From positions 117,468 to 181,467 of the forward strand of contig DFJF01000004.1 of NCBI GenBank assembly GCA_002372935.1: a stretch of 64,000 nucleotides of DNA, given 5' to 3'. Both the position numbers and the translations under genes were made by a program. Positions 27,283 to 35,180 of this stretch are shown here, piece after piece. Each line of letters starts with the position of its first letter. Position 1 is the first letter of the stretch. The notes beneath the pieces are model-generated. The model was not told where the DNA came from, made no database searches, and saw nothing but the letters and a program-made list of their open reading frames with translations. This stretch comes from Clostridiales bacterium UBA3678. Lineage in GTDB: Bacteria; Bacillota; Clostridia; TANB77; CAG-508.

Positions 27283-27662
27283 ATTTAAAACATTTGAATT
27301 AAATTGTCTTTATTTTACCATATATTTCCAAATGGGTCAAGAAAAATCATTTGACTTTTTTCGACATAACTATTAAATTAATGATAAGTGATAAATGAGA
27401 AGACGTATTGAAAACCCTAGGAAAATCTTATATCATTTAAGATCTGCCTAGGGTTAAATATTATTTTTCAAAACTTAATTCGAGGGTGTAGAGGGTGTAT
27501 AATAAAGTGTGGAGATTTATAAAAGTCTTTACACTTTAATTGACACAGTCTATAGTCGATTTTGTTTTTTGTTGTTTGCCTTGTTGCACTCTTGTTATGT
27601 TTTTATGTTGTATGGATATTAGATTCTAGATTTGAAACTACGCCTCCGCGAACTCAGACTAC
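27283..27662. other. Non-coding stretch between the Rpn-family and pilin-like genes
   Basis: 380 bases without a supported gene. It holds the right 31-bp repeat, a long hairpin (AACCCTAGG at 27,413-27,421 pairing with CCTAGGGTT at 27,447-27,455, with a nested ATCTTA/TAAGAT stem) and a second hairpin with AAAGTGT and ACACTTT arms around 27,505-27,538. The last 60 bases are more GC-rich than their surroundings. Confidence 0.7.
27352..27382. repeat. 31-bp direct repeat, right copy
   Basis: Identical to 26,200-26,230; the two copies are 1,152 bases apart. Confidence 0.9.
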
Positions 27663-28736
27663 TTACATAGGCCCTTCACGATGTGGCTCTTCCTCACTAA
27701 CAAGTGCCCCAGAAGTATCATAATATCTAGAACGGCCGTCATCAGAATCATCTGCACGATATCCTGTAAATGGAATATCATATTCATGTGTTGTTTCATT
27801 ATATTTGTATGTACTTGGTCCTTCATAATAGACATGTACTAAATGGTCTGGTGTGCTTGGAGTTACTAAAACTTTTTTTCCATATATTTCTTGTTCTCCA
27901 AATTTAGTTAGATCAATGTCCATCATTGTTGCTGTTGCACTCCAAGGATCTTCTACAATTGATATTTTATATAAAGAATCTCCATATTGCACAATTAGAT
28001 ATCCTTCTCCTTCATCTTCTTCTCCTCCTGTAATATTTTTAAGTTTTTCAGTTGCATCAGTTATTGGTGCTACATTTTGAAAACTTCCATTTTTATTAAA
28101 TACACTTGGTCCTTTTGAAAAATACTCTTGCAATTTTGATAAATCGTCTGTTTTTGCTACTGGTGTATTGTTTGAATCATCGCTATCTGTTAAACTTCCT
28201 AATATTAGATTTTCACTTGTACCATTTCCATAGTACACAACTTTATATGTAATTTGAGTTGTTGGTGTTGCAGCAATTTTTATAGGTGTTATTGTAGCAA
28301 CTTTTGTATTTACTATACTTCCTGTTGATGTACTTTGTTTTTCTAACATATATACATCTTTTAATTCTACTGTTGCATCTCCATTTCCTAATGATTGTCT
28401 AGAACCCAACAATGCTGTTACATTTATTTGATATTTTCCTGTATCTTCTCCTATTTCATTACCTATAATAGATTTTGATTGTAAATATTCTATTAAAGTT
28501 GATGAATTTTTTGATGTCGTTTTATCTGATAAGTATGCTAATTCTTCTAACTGCAATTGCTCATATATATTTGCATGTTTTGTTTTATTTTTTGCTTCTG
28601 TTGTTTTATTTAATAATGCATTATCTCCTGTTAACATTGAAATTGACACTCCTGCTAGAATTAACAACACTATTATTGTGATTACAAGTGCTATCAATGT
28701 TATACCTTTTTTATTATTTTTTTCTATTAATTTCAT
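27663..28736 (-). CDS. Type IV pilin-like secreted protein
   Basis: 357 residues. The N-terminus KKGITLIALVITIIVLLILAG is a class III prepilin signal: cleavage would be after the Gly, with Ile rather than Phe at +1. A long helix and a beta-rich C-terminal head follow, ending in a charged tail (EEEPHREGPM). No pilin assembly genes are adjacent, so it may be an orphan pseudopilin exported by a system elsewhere. GAGGGGG precedes the ATG. The last 30 codons are more GC-rich than the rest. Confidence 0.8.
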   Translation of the reverse strand: MKLIEKNNKKGITLIALVITIIVLLILAGVSISMLTGDNALLNKTTEAKNKTKHANIYEQLQLEELAYLSDKTTSKNSSTLIEYLQSKSIIGNEIGEDTGKYQINVTALLGSRQSLGNGDATVELKDVYMLEKQSTSTGSIVNTKVATITPIKIAATPTTQITYKVVYYGNGTSENLILGSLTDSDDSNNTPVAKTDDLSKLQEYFSKGPSVFNKNGSFQNVAPITDATEKLKNITGGEEDEGEGYLIVQYGDSLYKISIVEDPWSATATMMDIDLTKFGEQEIYGKKVLVTPSTPDHLVHVYYEGPSTYKYNETTHEYDIPFTGYRADDSDDGRSRYYDTSGALVSEEEPHREGPM

Positions 28737-28894
28737 CTTTTTTTCCCCCTCTTTTTACTTTTGTTTCTTTTCTCTCTTTTATATTATTCTACTAAAATCA
28801 ATAATTTTTGTCAATAAATTTTGAAAAAATTTGTATTTGACAAATCAAAGTATTGAAATTCAAATTTACTAGAAATCTAAAACTCTGAATTTCA

Positions 28895-29425
28895 TTATAT
28901 TTTTGTTACACTCACCACATCTATAATATTAAAACTAATAACACAGTCGAGTTTTATTTTCAAAATATTACTATTATAGAGAGGATTTATTTCATACTTT
29001 TTATTATTAAAATCTTTCACTATTTTTGCCATAAAAAAACTTAAAATTATTGAAACATAACCAATAAGTATTGCAGTAAATGCTGGATCTTCAATTCCAA
29101 CTCCTATTTTTAAATCTAGTTTTTCTAAAGCATATCTTAATTTATCAATATGTTGTAAACTACTACCTACATTTTTAATTTTTTTTAGTGAAATTTTATT
29201 TCTTATTTTATCTTTAATTTTCTTATTTTTAAACATCTTTATTAAATCAATTTGTGCTATTTTAAAGAAGAATAGTAAATAAATTTTTAGCAAAATTTTA
29301 CTATCCTCACTTATTGAATATAAACTATTTTTTGAAAATTCAATCTGAAAATTCTTTGTTTCAATTTTTATATTAAAAGTCAAAAATATTAATATAATTA
29401 ATACAATTATTATTATCAATATCAT
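28895..29425 (-). CDS. DUF2953 family membrane protein
   Basis: 176 residues: an N-terminal membrane helix, a basic middle (KKIKDKIRNKISLKK) and a C-terminal domain with LRYALEKLDLKIGVGIEDPAFTAIL-like sequence typical of DUF2953/YtfI. In Bacillus this gene sits directly next to ytfJ; here they are separated. Function unknown; the linkage suggests sporulation. AAAGGA precedes the ATG. Confidence 0.75.
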   Translation of the reverse strand: MILIIIIVLIILIFLTFNIKIETKNFQIEFSKNSLYSISEDSKILLKIYLLFFFKIAQIDLIKMFKNKKIKDKIRNKISLKKIKNVGSSLQHIDKLRYALEKLDLKIGVGIEDPAFTAILIGYVSIILSFFMAKIVKDFNNKKYEINPLYNSNILKIKLDCVISFNIIDVVSVTKI

Positions 29426-29607
29426 ACTATTTTCCTTTAATTATAAATAAACTATTATAAAATACTATATCTAATTTTTTCAAAAATTTCAAGAATTATT
29501 CATTTCAAAAATATAAAATAACAAAAAGATATGTTCTCAATTTGGAAGTATATTTTTTTTATTTTTGTAAATAATACAATTATCTCAGATCAATGGAGGT
29601 GTTAATT

Positions 29608-29700
29608 ATGGCAGAAAATAATAATAAGAAAAACAATAATAACAACAAAAACAGTAAAAATAACAATAACAATAAAAATAATAATAACGAAAATAGATAA
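29608..29700 (+). CDS. Asn/Lys-only microprotein
   Basis: A 30-residue frame. After MAE almost every residue is Asn or Lys, with one Ser near the middle and a Glu and Arg at the end. GGAGGTG lies seven bases before the ATG and a clear terminator follows within 10 bases, which argues for a real expressed gene. It is too short for any fold. Function unknown. Confidence 0.55.
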   Translation: MAENNNKKNNNNNKNSKNNNNNKNNNNENR

Positions 29701-29710
29701 CCAAATAAAC

Positions 29711-29742
29711 AAGAGTCCAAAATTTTTCATTGGACTCCTTTC
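29711..29742. terminator. Terminator after the Asn/Lys microprotein
   Basis: GAGTCCAA and TTGGACTC form an 8-bp stem, followed by CTTTCATTT. The convergent gene ends at 29,745. Confidence 0.75.
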
Positions 29743-29744
29743 AT

Positions 29745-30128
29745 TTAATTATTTTCAGTTATTTCAATCTTATAATATTTGCTATTTTCCGCAGTATATG
29801 TAGCTCTAAACATTTTCTTTTCATTTGCTCCCAAATTTTCTATTTTTAAATATTGTGTTGTAATATTTTCATCAGCAGAATTAAATATTGCAATTTTTAT
29901 ATATTTTCCATTTAAATTATTTTGCTCATTATTTTGAACATATCCATAAATTCTACCTTGATTTTTTGTAGCTTCTGCTTTATCTATTGTAATTTGCTTT
30001 GGCAAGTCTTGTTTAGATTCAATATTTTTATAACTTGCATTAAAGCCAACAAAAATCAAAAAGCTGGTAAAAAGATAAAATGCAATTATCCATAAAATAT
30101 ATTTTAAAAAAGTTTTTAAAGTACCCAT
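29745..30128 (-). CDS. Hypothetical single-pass membrane protein
   Basis: 127 residues: one N-terminal transmembrane helix (about 10-32), then an extracytoplasmic domain with alternating beta-strand pattern (GRIYGYVQNNEQNNLNGKYI, KKMFRATYTAENSKYYKI), reminiscent of FxLYD-type small beta domains. No family was firmly recognised. It follows the 30,172 gene by 43 bases. Confidence 0.65.
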   Translation of the reverse strand: MGTLKTFLKYILWIIAFYLFTSFLIFVGFNASYKNIESKQDLPKQITIDKAEATKNQGRIYGYVQNNEQNNLNGKYIKIAIFNSADENITTQYLKIENLGANEKKMFRATYTAENSKYYKIEITENN

Positions 30129-30171
30129 ATATCCTGCTCCATTTCATATTAATTGTATTTGCATCTTATGT

Positions 30172-30675
30172 TTATTCTAATTCTTTTCTACTATTTTGAA
30201 CTGTTTTTATAGTATCTTCTAATGAGATATGCATTAAGTTCATTGCTTCTGAAAGATTCTTTTCTAATGTTGCCATTGTGTCTGTTAAAACTTTTTCTGT
30301 ATTATTAAGTAAGCCATCTGCATATTCCTTTGTACCATTTGTAATCTCTCTTGACATCTCATTTGCTGTTTCTATTATTTCATTTTTTTGTTCATAAGCT
30401 TTTCTTGTAATTTCATGCTCATCAATCATTGAGATTATCCTATTTTCAGCTTCTTTCACAACCTCATCAGCCTCTTTTTGAGCCTCAACTAAGATACGTT
30501 GTCTTTCTTCTTTTATCCATTTAGCTTGTTTTAATTCATCTGGTAATTTTAAACGTATTTCCTTTATAATATCTAATAATTCTTCTTTATCAACAATTAT
30601 TTTATTAGTAAACGGTACAGATTTTCCTTTTTCTAAAATATCTTCTAAAGTTTCTAATAAAGTAAATATTTCCAT
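30172..30675 (-). CDS. Coiled-coil protein, DivIVA/V-ATPase subunit-like
   Basis: 167 residues, almost wholly helical. The segment RQRILVEAQKEADEVVKEAENRI is a classic heptad coiled coil. Such proteins are often annotated as ATPase or DivIVA-like in clostridia and sit beside rsmD. No catalytic motif. AAGGAAG precedes the ATG. It is 16 bases after rsmD and likely co-transcribed with it. Confidence 0.7.
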   Translation of the reverse strand: MEIFTLLETLEDILEKGKSVPFTNKIIVDKEELLDIIKEIRLKLPDELKQAKWIKEERQRILVEAQKEADEVVKEAENRIISMIDEHEITRKAYEQKNEIIETANEMSREITNGTKEYADGLLNNTEKVLTDTMATLEKNLSEAMNLMHISLEDTIKTVQNSRKELE

Positions 30676-30691
30676 AGGATTTTCTTCCTTT

Positions 30692-31255
30692 CTAAGCTTT
30701 TTTAATCTTTAAGAAAAATAAATATGCTCTTCCATAATTTCTCTTATCATAAATTTCTAAATTTAAATTCTCTATATTTTTTAAATCTTCTACCCTATTT
30801 GGATCATCAGTTTCTGCTATTATAATTCCATCTTCACATAAAAGATTAAATTGTGTAATTTTTTGTAATGATTCTATTATATAATCTGTATTGTATGGTG
30901 GATCCAAATATATTAAATTCATTTTTTTACCTTTTAATTTTTCCAACATTTTTTTAAAGTCACAATTATGTAATTCGACCATCTCTTCACAATGTGTTTT
31001 TTGTATATTTTTTCTTATAATTTCTATTGCCATTGGAGATTTGTCACATAAATATACTTTCTTTGCACCTCTGCTAGCAAATTCTAGTCCTATTGCACCA
31101 CTTCCAGAAAATAAATCAAGAACTATTGAATCATAAATTTCATTATTTATTATATTAAAAAAAGATTCTTTCACCCTATCAAGAGTTGGTCTTGTTTCTA
31201 AGCCTTCTAATGTATATAAATTTGTACCTCTTGCTTTTCCACTTATAATTCTCAT
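30692..31255 (-). CDS. rsmD: 16S rRNA (guanine(966)-N(2))-methyltransferase RsmD
   Basis: A 187-residue SAM-dependent methyltransferase. MRIISGKARGTNLYTLEG is the family N-terminus, LDLFSGSGAIGLE is motif I, and YLDPPYNTDY is the catalytic DPPY motif of N-methyltransferases. It modifies 16S rRNA G966. It has its own promoter and GTGGAGG upstream. Confidence 0.94.
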   Translation of the reverse strand: MRIISGKARGTNLYTLEGLETRPTLDRVKESFFNIINNEIYDSIVLDLFSGSGAIGLEFASRGAKKVYLCDKSPMAIEIIRKNIQKTHCEEMVELHNCDFKKMLEKLKGKKMNLIYLDPPYNTDYIIESLQKITQFNLLCEDGIIIAETDDPNRVEDLKNIENLNLEIYDKRNYGRAYLFFLKIKKA

Positions 31256-31287
31256 ATATTTTGACTTTCCTCCACATCGTTATATAC

Positions 31288-31315
31288 ATTTTATAACAAT
31301 TTTGCTAATTGTCAA
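31288..31315 (-). promoter_or_regulatory. Promoter for rsmD
   Basis: Minus strand TTGACA, 16-base spacer, TAAAAT, 33 bases upstream of rsmD. Confidence 0.6.
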
Positions 31316-31358
31316 TAGTATTAACAAAATTGTCATATAGTTTTAATATTTTTGTAAT

Positions 31359-31393
31359 AAAAAAACCATTCTCAAAAAGAGAATAGTTTTTTC
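31359..31393 (-). terminator. Terminator after divIVA
   Basis: Read on the minus strand, AAAAAACTATTCTC pairs with GAGAATGGTTTTTT around a short loop, right after the divIVA stop. Confidence 0.85.
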
Positions 31394-31403
31394 TTGTGTT
31401 TTT

Positions 31404-31859
31404 TTAATTATCATCTTTATTTATTTCTTTTATTAACTCTAGTTGTGATATTAATAATGATTCCATTTTTGCTTTATAGATATCAAATTTTTTTTGTAAA
31501 TCTTCTAATTCTTTGCCTTTATAAACAATTTGTTGTTCTAATTCGCTTAGTTCCTTTTGAGCTGAAGTCTTAGCCTCTGCAACTATTTGGTCAGCTTGCT
31601 GTCTTGCAACATTTTTAACTTCTTCTGCAGTTGTTTGAGCCATAATCAAAGTATTTTGAAGAGTGTCCTCTAAATTTTTATATTTTTCTAATTCTTTATT
31701 AAACTCATCAATTTTTTTATTTGCTTCTGTTAATTCTTTGTTTTTCTTAGCATAATCAATACTTATCTCATCTAAAAAGTCATCTACTTCTTCAACACTA
31801 TATCCATTCATCATTTGCTTAGAAAATCTTTTATTTTCAACATCTAATGGTGTAAGCAT
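31404..31859 (-). CDS. divIVA: DivIVA-family cell-division protein
   Basis: 151 residues. The N-terminal membrane-curvature module MLTPLDVENKRFSKQMMNGY and YSVEEVDDFLDEI is diagnostic, followed by a long coiled coil. DivIVA marks poles and septa. It follows sepF by 22 bases on the same strand, the usual Firmicute arrangement. Confidence 0.93.
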   Translation of the reverse strand: MLTPLDVENKRFSKQMMNGYSVEEVDDFLDEISIDYAKKNKELTEANKKIDEFNKELEKYKNLEDTLQNTLIMAQTTAEEVKNVARQQADQIVAEAKTSAQKELSELEQQIVYKGKELEDLQKKFDIYKAKMESLLISQLELIKEINKDDN

Positions 31860-31881
31860 ATTAATGCCTCCTTACTTATTT

Positions 31882-32361
31882 TTAGTCTATATTGTTTTTA
31901 TTTAACCAAGAAACTGACAATTTATTTTTTATTTCTTCTCTTGCCATATCATTTGTAATTTCATAGTTCATAGGTGCTATTAAGAAAATAGAATTAGATA
32001 CTTTCTGAATATGTGCATCTAAACAATATACTCCTCCACTTATAAAATCAACAATACGTCTTGCTACATCTTTGTTTACATATTCCAAATTAACTATTAC
32101 AGATTTCTTTTCCTTTAAAAAACCACAAATTTCCTCTGATTGTTCAAAACTTGTAGGTTGAGATATTACCATTTTTATTGCTTGTTGTGTCATTGGAATA
32201 ACTTTATTTCTTTTAATAAAGCCTTTTCTTTCTTCTACTTCTGGTTCATCTTCCTCTTCTTCATAATCATTTCCATATATATTATTTTCCTCTTCGTAAT
32301 CCTCGTTATCTTGTTCCATTCCCAATAAATTCCAAACTTTATTCATTATTGCACTAGCCAT
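31882..32361 (-). CDS. sepF: SepF cell-division protein
   Basis: 159 residues. An amphipathic N-terminal membrane-binding helix (MASAIMNKVWNLLGM) is followed by an acidic linker and the SepF core (SFEQSEEICGFLKEKKSVIV, VARRIVDFISGGVYCLDAHI, FLIAPMNYEI). SepF bundles FtsZ filaments and tethers them to the membrane. GGGAGG lies six bases before the ATG. Confidence 0.95.
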   Translation of the reverse strand: MASAIMNKVWNLLGMEQDNEDYEEENNIYGNDYEEEEDEPEVEERKGFIKRNKVIPMTQQAIKMVISQPTSFEQSEEICGFLKEKKSVIVNLEYVNKDVARRIVDFISGGVYCLDAHIQKVSNSIFLIAPMNYEITNDMAREEIKNKLSVSWLNKNNID

Positions 32362-32403
32362 TTTTATCCTCCCAAAATTTTTTTTAATTACTAAACTACC
32401 ATA

Positions 32404-32432
32404 AGTATCTTATATTTTTTTTTCTTTGTCAA
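32404..32432 (-). promoter_or_regulatory. Promoter for sepF-divIVA
   Basis: Minus strand TTGACA, 17-base spacer, GATACT, 43 bases before sepF. Confidence 0.6.
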
Positions 32433-32488
32433 TACTTTTTTGATATTGTAATCAAAATTTAACATTTTTGTAATATTATTGTAATATT

Positions 32489-33748
32489 TTAATTATAATT
32501 ATAATTCGAATTTGGATATAGCATAATACTATCATATATATCTATGCCCTCATAAGTAGAAGCATCTAATCCTAATGCTGATAAATCATCATTACTATAT
32601 GAACTTATAATTGAATAATTATCATTTGTTTTTAAAACCTTAATATAACATTTTTTTAATCCAGTTGTTGTCTTCTTCAAAACATATCTCAGTTGATTAT
32701 TATCTTCTAAAATAGAAACATTTGGTACTTTTATTCCTGAATAGCTCCACCATGTGATATTAAAAGATATTTTTCTATACGATATTAGTTCATCAGTTAA
32801 AGTATTAAGTTCAAAAACAATTAACATTTTCCCATCTGCTTGTTCTTTTTTATATTTCACTGTTGCATCTACTTCATTTCCACTTGATAATGTTAATAAT
32901 ACACTTTTTCCTGTTTCCACATTTTTGGCAGTTTCTGAATTTAAAATTGTTGCAATATAACAATTGAAATTATTTATTACTTTTGCCTCTTCTGTACTAG
33001 TCGCAACAATCTTTCCAGTCTTAACATCAAGTTCATTTAATTTTTCCTCTGTTATACTGTCAAAACTATCTGGGGATAAAACTTCTTCCAAACCATCTAC
33101 TCTATATGAAACTACACCACTCTTTGGTGCAGTAACAAATTCTGAGCCATCTATTAATTTTTCTTCGTATTCTTTCCTTTTATTAATAAGCTTTTTAATA
33201 TATGAACCACTTTTACTATTTTCACCTGCTATTGTAGCTTTTTTCAAAATAATATTTGAAATTTGTTTTTTATATTCTTCAAGATCTTGCACATCTGTAA
33301 CAAATTTTAAGTTCTGAATTATATCATCTATCTGTGTTTCCAAATTATTTATATCTGCAGAAGAAAAAGTATTTTCTTTTTCAATAGCTGTTTGAATTTT
33401 AGCATTGATTTCATCTATTTTTTTCTGTATATTATTTTCATTTTTACTATAATATCTAAAAATTGTCTCATTCTTTGCAGCTTTTTTTCCTTCTAAAACA
33501 ATCTGGTATATGCCATTTTTATAATTATTACCTTTTACTATCGTTTCCTCTCTTATAATATAACCTGTTGAACTCTCATCATCTGTTAATGTTCCACTTT
33601 CCACAGTTACAGTATCTGTTGGCTTTTTTATTGTTAAATAAATCGCATATATTATATAAATAAAAGCAATAATAAACAATAAATTCATAAAAATCTTCTT
33701 TTTGTTAATCTTTTTCTTGTTTTCATTTAAGTCTATAATTTTACTCAA
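32489..33748 (-). CDS. HlyD/membrane-fusion-like envelope protein
   Basis: 419 residues: a basic N-terminus, one transmembrane helix (20-40), a coiled-coil hairpin (about 105-205) between beta segments, including EFVTAPKSGVVSYRVDG which resembles the lipoyl/barrel-sandwich motif of membrane fusion proteins. No exporter gene is adjacent. In clostridia a protein of this shape commonly precedes sepF; its job is unknown. It overlaps miaA by 4 bases. Confidence 0.7.
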   Translation of the reverse strand: MSKIIDLNENKKKINKKKIFMNLLFIIAFIYIIYAIYLTIKKPTDTVTVESGTLTDDESSTGYIIREETIVKGNNYKNGIYQIVLEGKKAAKNETIFRYYSKNENNIQKKIDEINAKIQTAIEKENTFSSADINNLETQIDDIIQNLKFVTDVQDLEEYKKQISNIILKKATIAGENSKSGSYIKKLINKRKEYEEKLIDGSEFVTAPKSGVVSYRVDGLEEVLSPDSFDSITEEKLNELDVKTGKIVATSTEEAKVINNFNCYIATILNSETAKNVETGKSVLLTLSSGNEVDATVKYKKEQADGKMLIVFELNTLTDELISYRKISFNITWWSYSGIKVPNVSILEDNNQLRYVLKKTTTGLKKCYIKVLKTNDNYSIISSYSNDDLSALGLDASTYEGIDIYDSIMLYPNSNYNYN

Positions 33749-34665
33749 TTTATTCCCTCCAAAATAATGTTTATATTACTTTGTAAATCATTTAAGCCAT
33801 CAATCCAAATTGTATTTTTATTTTTTCTAAACCAAGTTAATTGTCTTTTTGCATATCTTCTAGTCTCTTGTTTTATTTTTTCTATCATTTCATCTTTTGT
33901 TAAATAACCATTTAAGTATTCCACTACTTCTTTATATCCTAGTCCTTGCATAGCTGTGGGGAATTCTTTGTATTTATCTAATAAATTTTTAACTTCTTCA
34001 ATCAATCCATTTTCTATCATTATTTCTACTCTTTTATTGATTCTATTATATAAAATTTGTCTATCCATATTTATTACAAAAACTCTATAATCATATTTTA
34101 CTTCATTTTTTCTTGATTCCGCTTCTAGCTCAGTTTTCGTTTTTCCAGTTGAATGATAAATTTCTAAAATCCTTAATATTCTTTTTTTATCATTTGGACT
34201 GATTTTTTCTATTGCCTTACTATCTATTTCTTTTGCTTTTTCATAAAGATTTGATAATCCCTCTTTACTATTTGCTATATTTTCTAGTTCATTTCTGTAG
34301 TTTTTATCAAACTCTATTTCAGGATATTCTATTCCATATATTAAGCTATCTGCATATAAGCCTGTCCCACCAATAACTATAGGCATCTTTCCTTTTGATA
34401 AAATTTCTTCTATTGCTTGTTCTGCTTGTTTTTTATATTCTGCTACACTAAATCTTTTATCAGGCTCTACAATATCTATCATATAATGTTTTATTCCTTG
34501 CATTTCTTCTAAGCTTGGCTTCGCAGATCCTATATTCATATCTTTATATATCTGCATAGAATCACAAGATACAATTTCTCCTTTAATCTGTTTTGCAAGT
34601 TCTATAGAAAGAGCTGTTTTTCCAGATGCTGTTGGTCCTACAATAACAATAACTTTAGGTTTCAA
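33745..34665 (-). CDS. miaA: tRNA dimethylallyltransferase MiaA
   Basis: A 306-residue enzyme that adds the isopentenyl group to A37 of UNN-reading tRNAs. The P-loop GPTASGKT, SCDSMQIY, GGTGLYADSL and YAKRQLTWFR are all conserved. I take the TTG at 34,665, which follows GGGGGAG and gives the family N-terminus KPKVIVIVGPTASGKT; an ATG 18 bases upstream has no ribosome site. mutL and miaA are near neighbours, as in many bacteria. Confidence 0.94.
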   Translation of the reverse strand: MKPKVIVIVGPTASGKTALSIELAKQIKGEIVSCDSMQIYKDMNIGSAKPSLEEMQGIKHYMIDIVEPDKRFSVAEYKKQAEQAIEEILSKGKMPIVIGGTGLYADSLIYGIEYPEIEFDKNYRNELENIANSKEGLSNLYEKAKEIDSKAIEKISPNDKKRILRILEIYHSTGKTKTELEAESRKNEVKYDYRVFVINMDRQILYNRINKRVEIMIENGLIEEVKNLLDKYKEFPTAMQGLGYKEVVEYLNGYLTKDEMIEKIKQETRRYAKRQLTWFRKNKNTIWIDGLNDLQSNINIILEGIN

Positions 34666-34686
34666 AATTCTCCCCCATTTCATAAT

Positions 34687-35121
34687 TTACTTTTTCATAT
34701 TATTCATCATTTCTATTATATCAACTTGAAATCTCTTTAAATATATACATTCTATAATTATCAATACTATAAAAATAATTGCAAAAATTTTTATTTTTTT
34801 TGATAATTCTTCTTTTGAAATCATATCATTCTTTACTTTTGCAAAAATACTAGCCAATTGTGTAAGTGTTAAAAAACCATTTATCGGAATAAAAACTAGC
34901 AATACTATTTTTCTAATTTGTCCTATCATCTCTTCTTTTGGATACACTACACCTATTTTCGAAATATAGAATAAGACTAATGTAAATAAAGAAATAAATA
35001 AAGTTCCTATTATAACAAAAGATATTCTACTAATTATTGTTTCAAATTCTTTCGTACTATTCCATGTAAAAACTATGTACATTGCAAATAAAATAAAAAT
35101 TATAAAATATATTGTTTGCAT
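34687..35121 (-). CDS. Hypothetical four-helix membrane protein
   Basis: 144 residues with four clear hydrophobic helices and short loops; no charged catalytic motif. It sits between mutL and miaA in the same transcription unit. GAAAGGAC precedes the ATG. No family recognised. Confidence 0.65.
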   Translation of the reverse strand: MQTIYFIIFILFAMYIVFTWNSTKEFETIISRISFVIIGTLFISLFTLVLFYISKIGVVYPKEEMIGQIRKIVLLVFIPINGFLTLTQLASIFAKVKNDMISKEELSKKIKIFAIIFIVLIIIECIYLKRFQVDIIEMMNNMKK

Positions 35122-35180
35122 ATTAGTCCTTTCTCATAAATACTTATTTTGCATTGTTTTCTCTTTTTAATAGGCAATAA

